A stretch of 64,000 nt of DNA from Liolophura sinensis (GCF_032854445.1 NC_088300.1:3906001-3970000); one strand, 5' to 3'; positions 34,831 through 46,128 are shown, numbered from the stretch's first letter. The notes: a model not told the origin generated them from the letters alone. Program-made: numbers and translations.

Positions 34831-37800
34831 ATGACGACGATTCGGCCATTCACTTGTGATGATCTGTTCAAATTTAACAATGTGTAAGTTTTCTTCCGAT
34901 CAACCTTCAACGTTCATGCCGCAGACCATTCAGAGTCCAATTATCGTGTTGGTATACATGTGTGAATGAGGATAAATGATTTTCTCTTTGGAATGTGTCA
35001 CACCCCAAAACGGCTAGATCCACAGAGAAACAGATGAGTAAAACACGTGTTAGCCTAAGTAAGGCCAGGGGTATGGAATTAAACTTTTATTTCCTGGGTT
35101 AAGACACTCGGTTAACTCATGTGAATTATTCCATTTTCATTGCAAATTTGCATAATAATCACTGGAATCGTTTGCTCTTCTTTTTCAGAAACTTGGATCC
35201 CCTGACGGAGACTGTATCCTTGCATTACACAAGTATTAGTAAATATCAGAATAAATACATGTAGGGCTACTTAAATATGTTTATTTATTTATGTATTCAT
35301 TTGATTGGTGTTTTACGCCGTGCTCAAGAATATTTCACTTATACGATGGCGGTCAGCATTATGGTGGGTGGAAACCGGGCAGAGCTCGGGGGAAACCCAC
35401 GACCATCCGCAGGTTGCTGAAAGACCTTCCCACGTACGGCCGGAGAGGAAGCCAGCATGAGCTAGACTTGAACTCACAGCGACCACATTGATGAGAGACT
35501 CCTGGGTCATTATGCTGCGCTAACGCGCTAACCAACTGAGCCACGGAGGCCCCGCTACTTAAATATACCAGATGATACTGATTTTATAGTATCATAACTA
35601 GTGATGGCCAATTCTTTCTATGGGAGTATTTTATTTTGCATTGAACCCTGGAGAAGTACAGCCTCAGGTGACCAGTTTACTCCTGTCTATGACAATTCCA
35701 TTATAGAGAGAGGAGTGAAATAGCCACTTGGGGCTTGAAGTTTTACAGCAGCATTGTGTTGTATTAGAGTACTTAGCTATCCTGTTTGATTTACAGAGAG
35801 TTATAGAGTGAGACATAATGGAATTGGGCAGGTACATTACTATAGATGTTTAGCTACATATGCAGGGCTAAGAATTACAGAATGAAAGGCCATACTGTTC
35901 AGTGAGACACCAGTTTTAAAAAGATGATGCCTGGCACTGCCTTTCAAGGTACTGCTATAATTATTCACTGCAGCGTCCACATGGTGCTAACATACCCCAC
36001 ACAATGTACCCCGCTTCTCCAACAGAAACCTACCATTGCCTGTAAATTGAAATACTGAAGTATTGCCTGGTTTTGAATTGGACTGGCACAGTAGCATTCA
36101 CTCTGTAGCTCTCTGTCCATCATCATATATAAAGTGGTAGAGCTACAGTAACATATCAAGTTCTGTGAATATGATACAAAGGGAGACACAGCACCAGATC
36201 ATTTAAATACAAGTAACGCTTATTTATACTGGGGCTTACTGTGGCCAAGGCGGTTAGTGTACCAGCATGGCGCAGTGACCCAGGGGCCTCTCACCAATGC
36301 ACTATGAGTTAAAGTCCAGCTCATGCTGGCTTCTTCTGTGGTTGTATGAGTAAGGCCTGCTAGCAACCTGTGGATAGTCGTGAGTTTCTCCAGGGCTCTG
36401 CCCAGTTTCCTCCCATCATAATGCTGGTTGTCGTATAAATGAAATATTCTTGAATATGGTGTAAAACACCAGTCAAAAAATAAATAAATGTCTTTATAGT
36501 GACTCATGGTTAAAGGGGAAAATTTAGCACAAATAAGAATTAATATACATGGGATTTTGGATTCTAGTGTTTTTTGAAAGGGGAGAACACTAACAGCTAA
36601 ACAGTTTATTCCGATTTGGTATGTACAGTAAATTATGGCATTCAAAAGTTGATATTTTGAAATATTTTATGTATGACAATTCAGGAATTTTTACATTCAA
36701 TTGACTTTTATGTCACATTTTGTGTTTTATTTGTTAACCTTATCCCTGTCATCAGTATGGACTACCATTCTATCTTCAGTACTTAGCCCACTGGCCTGAG
36801 TACTTCCAGATTGCTGAGTCTCCAACAGGGGAAGTCATGGGCTACAGTAAGTACAAGTCTATCGGCTGCTAATGCTGACCTTGTATATAACTTAGTATCC
36901 TGTATCTGAGCGACAGACCCGTCAGAGTCCTAAAGGGAGATAACCATCCATCCTAAAGGGAGATATTTCAGGAATTGAAGGACAGCTAAACCAGTAATGC
37001 ATTTGTCCTATTCAGAAATAACATTTTATTGCTTGTTCATGGCATAGGTTTTCATTTGACCAGTAATAAACTTGGAAGAAGTTAAAAAATAAAAAACTGT
37101 CTATATAAGGGAGAGCTATGTGGCCTGACAGAGGAGGTGTTGTTTCTGTTTTGAGCATACACTGATAGGCTGAATCCATTTGATTTTCTGTGATTAACAG
37201 CAATAGAGAACCCACTCATACAATAGCTATGTGCACAATTTTTCAATTCGTTCTCATGTATCCTATAATCCACAATATGCATTTGTTTAGAAGTTTAAAC
37301 AGATTTTTTTTTTAATACGGACATAATTATACTCATTGTTATTGTTTTCCTAAGCCAGTGTGGTAGACAGTGCCATGTTCCCTTTTTTGTTTCACACATT
37401 CAGTGTAGAGTGAATATATGTGTGAAATATCAGAATGTATCGTCTCTCTTCTGACTAAATGATAAGGAACTATTTACTACCATAACCCTTCTCCTCATAT
37501 CACCTATCAGCCACCTGATACGCTGAAGAGGAAGTCGCTTTCATTTTTGTGAAAGGCAGCTTCCAGTTCTACCAGATCATGATAGGTGGATCCCTGGCTT
37601 ACACATGATGACCATCTGGCCCAGTTGGAAACTGCTTTACTGCAGGCTGTCATCCAGGCTGTAATGCTTTAAGAGATACCAAATGAGGTTTTTATGGGTC
37701 TGTTGGTGAGAATCACCAGAGGCCCATGATAGAGGCATGAAAAATTGTGAAGAAACTGCCGGAAGTTGTTTCACTGAAATCAAGTCATCCTAATATCGCT

Positions 37801-40750
37801 CAAAATGTATGGTTTTAATTCTACACCGATCTTCAGTTATTTGTGCTATGTTAAAGTGTCATCGAGGGTACAGTTTTCAACGAGTACAATTATCGGTGAT
37901 TTCTGAGGAGAGAAGCAAATGCAATGAAATACGATCACGAGAACAGCCAGTGTTCAGAAACACTTCAGATTTATCCTATATACTGCCAATAAATAAAGAA
38001 CACATAATAAATTTTTGTCTTCTAATGTAGACCTACATATGGATTTAGAGTCACACATGTATCATGATTTGATCCCAAAACGGCAGTTTCGACAGGTAAA
38101 GAAAATTACCAGTCGCATTAGGCAAGTTACCATAGAATGAAATAATACTGCAACCCCTGCTATCAAAACAAAATGGAAAGGTAAAGTTGTCAATGAGTGA
38201 GTTTTTGGAATAAACCCAGTAGGCCTACAGGTTGAGGTGTAAGAAATAAATGTAGGCCTATGAGCGTGATTCAGATTCATTCCTCGTGAGGAAGAGCTGA
38301 AGTAATTAACTTACTCTAAAATGTTCTGACAAGTTGTAATGACATAGATGTATGCACATGTATGTACATGTATGTCTTTCGATTTTCCCAACCCTCTTCA
38401 ACCAGTCAACTTCACACTTTCCAGGTGTCTTGTTGGGGACTCAAAATAGTAAATGTGTACTGTGGTAGGCTTTCGCCTGAAAATTATCTGTAGCACTGCT
38501 TGATCCCTTGGGTTACAGCCCAATATCTGATCTTACTAATTGCGTGAATGCTAACAGTCTTATTATACAAGGTTTTTCATGGTCCGTTGAGACATTATCT
38601 GTTAAATTGTGGAATGAGCTGTTCGTAATCGTTTGCTGTATGTGATGAACATTTGGATATAATCCTGAAAAGATTGAAAAAAGGTTGAGAGACTGTACAT
38701 GTATTTTATTTGTCCTTGTCATATTTGTACTTTTGAGATACAGCTATACAGTTTAAGGATCAAAACATGTATTGTATTAGGATATGTAGCCTTGGTCTGC
38801 TGCCACATACGGCAGTGGTACAAATAATACCAATAATAATAAATAATAAGATTAATTAAGTTCTCTGTGTACATTTGTTGATTTGTTGACAGTAATGGGA
38901 AAAGCTGAAGGTCATAATGAGTTATGGCATGGCCATGTGACAGCCTTGACAGTGGCCCCAGAATACCGCAGACTGGGACTTGCAGCCAAACTGATGAACA
39001 GCCTTGAGGAGATATCAGAGAGGTAATGTGGCTGCAGGACGAACTGACGGCTGGAAATCCTAACACTTAACAGTCTTAATCATATGACTGAATCCTGCTC
39101 CAGCAAGTAGCTCATTACATCTGGTGGTTGTGCTGTGTAAATACATAGCTTTAATACAGACCTTCAAGGTTCAGGGGCCAATTAAAAAAAAAATCTGTTA
39201 AATTTTAAAGCTTTAATACACTGTATACCTGTACAGCTTGATTTGTAGCTCCAGAAGTTTAAGTCTATTTTAACCTATCACCAGTTAGTTTTAGCCCCTA
39301 GGATCAGAAAGTTTACATTAACTTACAAATTTTGAGTCAAGCCATGCTGTGTTGAATAAGCCCTTGCTATGCAGCTTAGGTTGCTCCTTGTACTAGTGCT
39401 TTCTTAGTGCAGAAGGTGGTACAGTTGAACATAGAGAAGAAGTGTGAGAGGATAGAAATGTTACCAAGAGGCCAATTTTGACAAAAGCAGCTTGTGGAAG
39501 TATATGTCTTCCTCTGTACATGGGATGTGAGTGTTACTGGTAATTCTACATGAACACTGGTTTTGCAGGAAGCATTGTTACTTTGTGGACCTGTTTGTGC
39601 GTGTCTCTAACGAGGTAGCTGTCGAGATGTACCGTGGGCTGGGCTACACGGTCTACAGGAGGGTCATCGAATACTACTCTGGGGGAGTTGACGAGGATGC
39701 TTTTGGTCAGTCACCAACAAATACTCTAACAGATACCTCATACACAGAGTAATACATTTTCCATCGACAGAATTTTGCATTTATTCCAGAGTTGCAACCT
39801 TTGTTAAAGGAAACGAAAATTTTTAAAAATGACACTATAGGCAGAAAAGAGCACATTTTTTTCTATCTGGTGGTGTCTACTGCATAATTTTGCGAGTTTT
39901 CCTCGCCATACACGTAAAGCCTGAAAACGGCAAATTGCTGAGTCCATCGCGTCCTCCATCCTAACACCCTGTAATTTATGTGCTCAGCCAATGAGAGTGA
40001 TTAAAACTGCCGGCTTGTGCCTGTAAACTCGGAATCCACGTCCAACAGCCCGGTTTCCCGATCGTCAAGCGGAAAATGAACTGTACTGTTCGCTACCTTA
40101 TGGGAAGAAGAATTCTACCGGAAATGTAAACGAACTGCACTTCGGTGGTTTCCGACGGTAATTCTCCTCCTAACACACAAGACTTCAGAACTAGTTCATA
40201 AACAAAATGGAGTCACCCACAGCGGATTTTGGCGCTGACTTTATATTAGAATTTTTTTTATGACATGCACCTGCGAGGAAGTGCATACTCATTTCAATGG
40301 TATTTGATTGATATTTAAATTTTCTTTTCCTTTAAGGAATAGTGGCTTCAGATGAAGTTTCCAAGCCTTCATCAATAAGGTTACATGTTTAAACCCAGCC
40401 TTAACTGGCTTGGCAGCATTTTTTGTTTTAGGAGGATTGTCAGATACCTGGCAATGTGCAGTGGTTTCCTTCTTAATCATCTCTGACTGCCGCCAGATAA
40501 GTCAAGAATTGTTGATTACGTTGTTATAAGATGACGCCAGTGTATATAAGTTTGGTGAATATGTTTTGTAGCAAATATTAAACCTCTTGAATAATTCCTG
40601 GTGAAAATTTGTGAGACAAATTTCTGTACGGTATTTCCTATAAAATCTTGTTTATATTTTGCAGATATGAGGAAGGCGCTTTCACGTGACAAAGAGAAGA
40701 AATCAGTGATACCGTTGCCTCATCCTGTTCGACCGGAAGAGTTGGAATAA
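34831..40750 (+). CDS. NAA20: NAA20, catalytic subunit of NatB N-terminal acetyltransferase (6 exons)
   Basis: NAA20, with NAA25, acetylates N-termini starting Met-Asp/Glu/Asn/Gln on ribosome-associated nascent chains. Exons: 34831-34883, 35189-35213, 36756-36846, 38893-39022, 39569-39705, 40665-40750. The joined CDS is 522 nt, 173 residues; human NAA20 has 178. It starts MTTIRPFTCDDLFKFNN. Exon 3 gives YGLPFYLQYLAHWPEYF. Exon 4 carries the GNAT acetyl-CoA loop RRLGLAAKLM after GHVTALTVAPEY. Exon 5 gives FVDLFVRVSNEVAVEMYRGL. The end is IPLPHPVRPEELE. All introns are GT..AG with consistent phases; exon 2 is a 25-nt micro-exon whose donor (GTATCC) is weak. Intron 2 contains two inverted SINEs. 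No break or missing key residue was seen. Confidence 0.95.
35277..35553 (-). mobile_element. Full-length MetaSINE-like SINE in NAA20 intron 2, minus
   Basis: The most complete copy in the window. On the minus strand it starts GGGGCCTCCGTGGCTCAG, GTTAGCGCG, then AGGAGTCTCTCATCAATGTG, GTGAGTTCAAGTC (B box) and the Meta-like block. It ends ACGGCGTAAAACACCAATCA in mirrored form (plus strand TTGATTGGTGTTTTACGCCG) with a T-rich start on the plus strand. It lies 64 bp downstream of micro-exon 2. Confidence 0.9.
36231..36489 (+). mobile_element. MetaSINE-like SINE in NAA20 intron 2, plus
   Basis: GGGGCTTACTGTGGCCAAGG, CGGTTAGTGTACCAGCATGG is the tRNA-like head. GAGTTAAAGTCCAGCTCATG covers the B box, and the tail ends GTGTAAAACACCAGTC plus AAATAAATAAATG. 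It is inverted to the copy at 35277-35553, with about 680 bp between them. Confidence 0.88.
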
Positions 40751-40752
40751 CT

Positions 40753-40908
40753 ATGACTCCGATGGATTACTATAGGAACCAAACCAACAACATGCTGATG
40801 CTTGGAGTTTTAGTGTTTGCCATTTCTGTTTTTGTTCTAACGCTGACGATCATCTTTCAGTCTGTAAGTGTAAAATACCCACCACGTCGATCCCTGTCAG
40901 ACTTGTAG
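40753..40908 (+). CDS. Putative single-pass membrane microprotein (51 aa) just downstream of NAA20
   Basis: An ATG two nucleotides after the NAA20 stop opens 51 codons to TAG 40906-40908. The N-terminus MTPMDYYRNQTN contains an N-glycosylation sequon (Asn9-Gln-Thr). Residues about 14-35 form one hydrophobic segment (MLMLGVLVFAISVFVLTLTI), long enough for a membrane helix. The C-terminus is basic then Ser-rich (KYPPRRSLSDL), which suggests a cytosolic C-terminus by the positive-inside rule. A donor-like GTAAGTG (40864) lies in frame after Ser37, so the segment could also be an exon continuing elsewhere. No family is recognised. It would share the NAA20 mRNA, translated by reinitiation or from an alternative transcript; chance is not excluded. 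Confidence 0.45.
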   Translation: MTPMDYYRNQTNNMLMLGVLVFAISVFVLTLTIIFQSVSVKYPPRRSLSDL

Positions 40909-41141
40909 TGGAACCAAGCAACCATCGAATCAAAGAGTAGTAACTATCCTGTCATCGCTTAAATCTTTAGGAGTTATCTCCCTTGAAATTTGTACTGGTT
41001 GCCTTATTCTGCCAAACCCCTCAAGTTACGAGTCGCTTGCAAACAGTGGTACTTTTAAAAAATAATGTATGAAACCATAGTGTCCATCGGAGTATAAACA
41101 TTGTGTTAGGGAATGAGTTCTTTGTATTTTGTGGGAAATGA

Positions 41142-41147
41142 AATAAA
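41142..41147 (+). terminator. Polyadenylation signal AATAAA downstream of NAA20
   Basis: AATAAA about 390 nt after the NAA20 stop and about 235 nt after the microprotein frame. It is the first canonical signal noticed downstream and the likely 3' end of the shared transcript. Confidence 0.5.
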
Positions 41148-41465
41148 ATTCACATTTTCTATTCATATGTGTACTGTTTGTCGTTACAAAATTGTTGTAT
41201 TCCGAGGTGAAAACTGTGTTTTCTGGTCGCTTGTTTGCCCATTCGCTTTGTCTGGACATCAAATACGAGCAGTGGTATCAACAGCTAGGTGTTCGATGTG
41301 AAAACACAGATATTTCTCCTAATTAAACACTGTTTGATTCTTTGTTGCTTAACCTCATACTCACTAATTGCTCCCTCTTTGGTAAAGAAAATCGGAGTGC
41401 CCTGCGTAATCCACTGACCTTGAGCAAATTACTATCGAACTTTCTCGTCATAAGTGACGTATAGG

Positions 41466-42897
41466 CAGGGTGCGCACAGTCCTTGAAACTCCTTGAAAGT
41501 GCTTGAAAAATACACTTTCATTTTCAAGTACTTGGAAGTCCTTAAAAATGCGAGTACTCCTGGAAACTCCTTGAAAATCTTAGTTTTTCCGAACTTAAAT
41601 ATTGTCTGCTGACCGCCCAGTATGTATATCGGGAGCTCGCTGATAATTCTCCCATAATCAGGGCTTCCGCTGGCACTCGCCATTGTCGCAAATTTAGAAC
41701 TATTATGAAATGGCTATAAAATGTGAAAAAAATGCGAATGTTTTTGGCGACAAATTTATGCACTTAAGAAAAAATACAAACGTTATACAAATTCTTTCAA
41801 GTGAGTTTTCTGGGGGTTTTAGCAGATTTTCGCAATTTTTCTTACGAAAATAATCCACTTACTTTGACTTCAAACGGCTTCATCTCGGCAAAACAACACA
41901 GTTGTATGGCGATTACTTGACAGAAATCTACAGTGGAGTCAGCATTGTTGCAAGTTGACTTACATTAAATAACGCTTGAAACCATTTCCGTTAAATAACG
42001 AATGAGAATCATGGCATTTTGGGGGATGCCTTTCATCGCCAGTTGTAGCAAAAAAGCTATCAAGGGAAATAAATCAAGGTAGAATTACGCCTGTAAATGA
42101 AGTTGCCTCCCATGAAAAAATTAAACTTTTCCACTTAATAAACTATTTTTGGGGGGATCCGAAGTAAATTAAATGTTTCAGAATATGTGCCGATACATAA
42201 ATGTGTACGCCGTCTGGTTTTCTCCTGCCAGACTGCATTTAATTAAACTGAATTCACAAATTTATTTCGTAACAAATTTTTCTGATAGCGGAAATTACAT
42301 TTACTAGGATCTTACAGATAGGTTGAAAAAAGGAGTGATTTTTTTTCTCAAAAAACAAAAACATGCTGCCAAGCATTTCTCCATTATTTTGAGGGCAGTT
42401 GTTCTAAATGTAACGTTTGATAAACTCCAGATATAGCTAGAAGAGACCAAACTGATTCTAGCAGCTACACCAAGGTAGATAAAAACGAATTACAGAAGGA
42501 GACCTACAAGAGTCATGGCCCGCTAAGGAAGTATGGCTAAAGAAAATAGTATTTACTACAAAATCTGATGAGTGGCTACAGTGACTGGCTAAGAAAAATA
42601 CTGACCCAGAGGAAGCCCTGTATACTGATATATGCCGTTCATTTTTTTTATTTATTATTATTATTTTTTTTTTTTTTTGACTGAGCCAAGGCTGGGTGAA
42701 AGATTGTGTCGCATTACAGAGATGAACGGCAGATATTTCTTGCAAAAGCAAGCGTATTATTCTAATATACATGCATACAAATTAAAGCGTCTATGATTCA
42801 GTCTATAATTTGCATGGTATGTTTAAACTAGCCCTGAAAATGACAAAAAACTCCTTGAAAACTTGAATTTCATTCTCATATACCTGCACGAACCCTG
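41466..42897. mobile_element. Non-autonomous hAT-like DNA transposon, ~1.4 kb
   Basis: The left end CAGGGTGCGCACAG and the inverted right end CAGGGTTCGTGCAG agree at 11 of 14 positions and start with the CAGGG type seen at hAT termini. Near both ends recur CTCCTTGAAA and CTTGAAAA motifs (41485-41585 and 42850-42870). No transposase domain is visible inside; an 83-codon minus frame at the left has none. The 8-bp flanks (CGTATAGG and ATAGATTT) do not match, so no target duplication is preserved. A T-run with TTATTATTATT lies at 42640-42680. Confidence 0.6.
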
Positions 42898-43059
42898 ATA
42901 GATTTGCGCTAGATATTGGCGAAAGACAAGTCGTCTTCAACGAACACAGGCGGCACAAGAAGTCGCATGTCCGCCGTCGGCCGTATGTGCGACATAGATG
43001 GCTTATTTTCAGCGCGGCCCTTACGAGCAGTGGAACTTGGGAAATCTACAAATTTTCTA
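42898..43059. other. Short unique spacer, nothing recognised
   Basis: It includes a 63-codon plus frame (42916-43107) that runs into the tRNA-like sequence and has no recognisable product. Confidence 0.3.
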
Positions 43060-43143
43060 TCCAAGTCTGGGATTGAACCCGTACTTCGTGTGCCTCGTAG
43101 TTATTAGTCGCACACCGCACTGAGATACATACCAACCACTCTA
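43060..43143 (-). mobile_element. tRNA-Ile-like SINE head or tRNA relic
   Basis: On the minus strand TATCTCAGTGCGGTGTGCGA, CTAATAAC (Ile AAT anticodon loop) and ACGGGTTCAATCCCAGAC (B box/T arm) resemble tRNA-Ile. The acceptor stem does not close well, so a working tRNA gene is unlikely. Confidence 0.5.
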
Positions 43144-43149
43144 TGGACG

Positions 43150-44280
43150 CTGGGAAGTTAATAGGTCACCGTTAATTCGGAGGTTAGAGTCAGTCAGAAC
43201 ATCAATCACCTGGCTTCTTTTAGTGATTTTGATCATTTTCATTTATTACTTCAACACATTTAAACCTACTTTTCCCACCATTATTTAAAAGAATAAATTT
43301 TTTTCAAGACGCTACCATTCATATGTTTATTTTTGTGGGGTTTTTTGTGTGTGTTATTTCTGTGTATAATATATTTGTAATCTTATCTAACATCACCGAG
43401 TGTGTACCTTACTCTCATTTTCGCCTTAATCCCTGGAAGTTTCTTGTCAATGTCCCATGCATAACTTTCCGCCCATATTGAACTTGATCGCCGGCAGTAA
43501 ATGAAACATGCCGATAATAAGATTTATCGTGTAATGAAATATAGATTTGTTCAGCTTAAGAACTATGAGATAAGAAATCGTCGCATGGTGGCCACAGCGT
43601 CAGTGTGAGGTTGGGTTGACAAGTACGAATATGAGATGGCTAACACACGATTGTCTTTAATATCGCTGAAGACTAAGACAAATTATTTCGAAGGCAGGCA
43701 TACAGCCGTGCAGGAACCTTTACATATATTACACCAGCGGGCAGCCATCACACGGCTAATTCATGCCGGTTATGTTATCAGTTACACAGTCGGTACACGC
43801 TGTTTAACCCACGCCCCACGTCGTTATCGTTAACTGCGCCACAACACAGCCAGTGTGGGATGGATTGCGTTTTAACGACACTGGAGTTGAGCTTGTCTGT
43901 CTCAGTTGCCCGTGAGGCGGTGATAATAGTTCTGCAGGAATACAGCTGCCTCTTCAAATCGGACGACTGTTCGTTCGTTCTGACATTGTTACCATTTTTG
44001 TTTGTGGTGGGTGTCTGTAATTCTGCCTTGAACAAACAAGCCAGCAGGGCCTGATGGGCTTATTTCTACCCGCTGTGTGTTTGTGTTTTTGGTATATATA
44101 CCGACAGTCGGCTGCGGCAGGTATACTGTGATCACTGGAAGTGTCCACCATTGTTTTTCAGGCGCCATTTTTCCCGATCGTCTTGATCTTCGTTCGCTAG
44201 TTCAAGATGCATACAGCTGATACTTGTCACAGAGTCCAAGTTTCCGAAATTGTTCACGATGACCGAGCAATATAATATAT
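43150..44280. other. Intergenic DNA, no gene recognised
   Basis: Overlapping short frames on both strands (62-85 codons) without recognisable features. Confidence 0.35.
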
Positions 44281-44282
44281 CT

Positions 44283-44486
44283 AGGTTGTCCAGGGACATA
44301 CATCTAGCCCTTCAGGTAGCGCCCTCGAGTCTAGCTCCGGCTCGTAGTAGGTTTCACAGTCTTACATGCAGAAGGCTTGACGTGTGCTTGTGCACGGAGG
44401 TATTAGGAATTCTGCGAGCTCCGCCTTGGTATAAGTGAAATATTCTTAAGCACGACGTAAAGCACCAATCGATAAAATAAACAAAT
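44283..44486 (+). mobile_element. SINE, third head variant with shared tail
   Basis: The 5' part (CAGGTAGCGCCCTCGAGTCT, TAGGTTTCACAGTCTTACAT, GTGCACGGAGGTATTAGG) differs from the main family. The 3' part GGTATAAGTGAAATATTCTT, AAGCACGACGTAAAGCACCA, ATCGATAAAATAAAC is the common tail. This suggests different heads joined to one tail that a LINE reverse transcriptase recognises (inference). Confidence 0.6.
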
Positions 44487-44632
44487 ATTAGTGCGTGTGA
44501 TCGGATTGTACAATTTGAGCGATTTGAGTAATAGTGAAATGGATAGCACGGAGTCGGAAAGCGATTGGAGGAGTTATGGCGCAGTAAGGGTCTAAATGAA
44601 TTTGACGATGAGTAATTTCTTAATTCAGTTGT

Positions 44633-44930
44633 ATGCTTGGGAGTATGACCAGTGGGTGGTCAGCAAATTGTTGGTCTGCTGCTTGCAGAAGAGTTCCCAT
44701 TAGACGTATGGTTGACCACTACGGTGTCTGGGTAGAACCTTGCTGTGACCGACATGGACACCGAGGATTGGTCAGCAGAAGTACAATCAATGGTGACCAT
44801 TATGTGAGGATTGGTCATCTAAGTATGAACCACGTTGACCAATAAATGGGGACCAACCGCAGACCATTAAGTGAGCATTGGTCATCCAGGTACAACATCC
44901 GCAGACCATTATGGTACAAGTGACTGCTAC
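44633..44930 (+). repeat. GACCATT/TTGGTCA degenerate tandem repeat
   Basis: Blocks such as GGTGACCATTATGTGAGGAT, TGGTCATCTAAGTATG and GCAGACCATTAAGTGAGCAT, TGGTCATCCAGGTAC recur with spacing of roughly 40-70 bp. Related in style to the GGCCCA patches near 14-15 kb. The family is not identified. Confidence 0.5.
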
Positions 44931-45961
44931 AACTAGTTTATATTGTTGGTAGAAGATAAGTGATGTATTTCAACACCTGACGGCCCAAATAAACATTTAC
45001 CTTTCTGTTTACCTGGTGAAAAGCTTTATTAGTTTGTTGGCTTCTCAGGGAGAATCTTCCTCTATTCTCCTTCCCAATCTGTTAGCGCCTTAACATCCAC
45101 ATGTAAGGAAACACTTCCAGGCTGTGTGGTTTTTAACAAAGATATGTGGGCCGACATCATTTGAGGTGGTGAAGGTATTTCGCATGTTTCCGCGAGAGGA
45201 GTGCGCTTCGAACTCATCACACCACAAATCAAGCGATTAGGAATTAGACACGAACTTTTCTTTAACTCTGTTTTGCTGCTCGGGCAAGATTTTCAATTAA
45301 CCTTTTTTAGTTTTGCCGCAAACAGGTGGCGTATTAAGACTGTTTGCACTGTGTTCTTCCGCGTGACCTGTGCGTGGGGTCTTCTCTCCTTCACAAACAT
45401 CTGATGGACTAATCTAATTAGGAACAACCCACACCTGTCTATAAAATGTAACACGTGTTTCTTTATGTAGTATTTATGCTACCGTTAAAAGTAGAGCGCC
45501 AAAATAAACAGCTTGGGTAATGTGGTTGAGTCATGTAGACACCGTTTGATCTTACCCTGCATGCATACAACGGCCATCTACTGAAAGCATAGCCTCAGCG
45601 TAATAACCGCATCACCGATTTAATTCTGCGCAAATTCTTGATTTATGTAAATCAGGAATCAGGTAAAACTCTAACTTCATCAAAAGCCAACCCGTTCATA
45701 TGTCTCACTAACCAGCATTCACTGTGACTATCTAATCATGTCAATACTATCTATCCTTCATCTTTCACCGATAGCCGAACGTTCCACTTCCGATAATAAT
45801 AACCACCCAGTCCCTGTTCTCTCACTCAGCAACTTCCATCAACACCTTTGGTTTTATCCAATAACGATCATCTAATAACAGTTCAGCCTATAATTGCCTT
45901 GCATCACTTTTCCATGGCTACGCATTGATAAATATAATCTTAAATACTATAATGTTAGTCT
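44931..45961. other. Intergenic DNA, no gene recognised
   Basis: Nothing beyond a 67-codon frame without recognisable features. Confidence 0.35.
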
Positions 45962-46128
45962 TCATCCATCACTACCACTCAGTCTGTCACTCTTCATTCG
46001 TAACAACCAGCCAATTTGTCAGTCTTCATTCGTAACCACCACCCAATTGGCCAGTCTTCATTCGTAACCACCACCCAATCGGCCAGTCTTCATTCGTAAC
46101 CACCACCCAATCTGTCAATCTTCAATCA
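45962..46128 (+). repeat. 32-bp minisatellite, left block
   Basis: About five units of GCCAGTCTTCATTCGTAACC, ACCACCCAATCG with minor changes. Separated from the larger right block by about 300 bp of unrelated sequence. Confidence 0.9.

Noticed and set aside
40289-40480. 63-codon minus frame within NAA20 intron 5
   Set aside because: Lys-rich chance frame opposite an intron; no domain.
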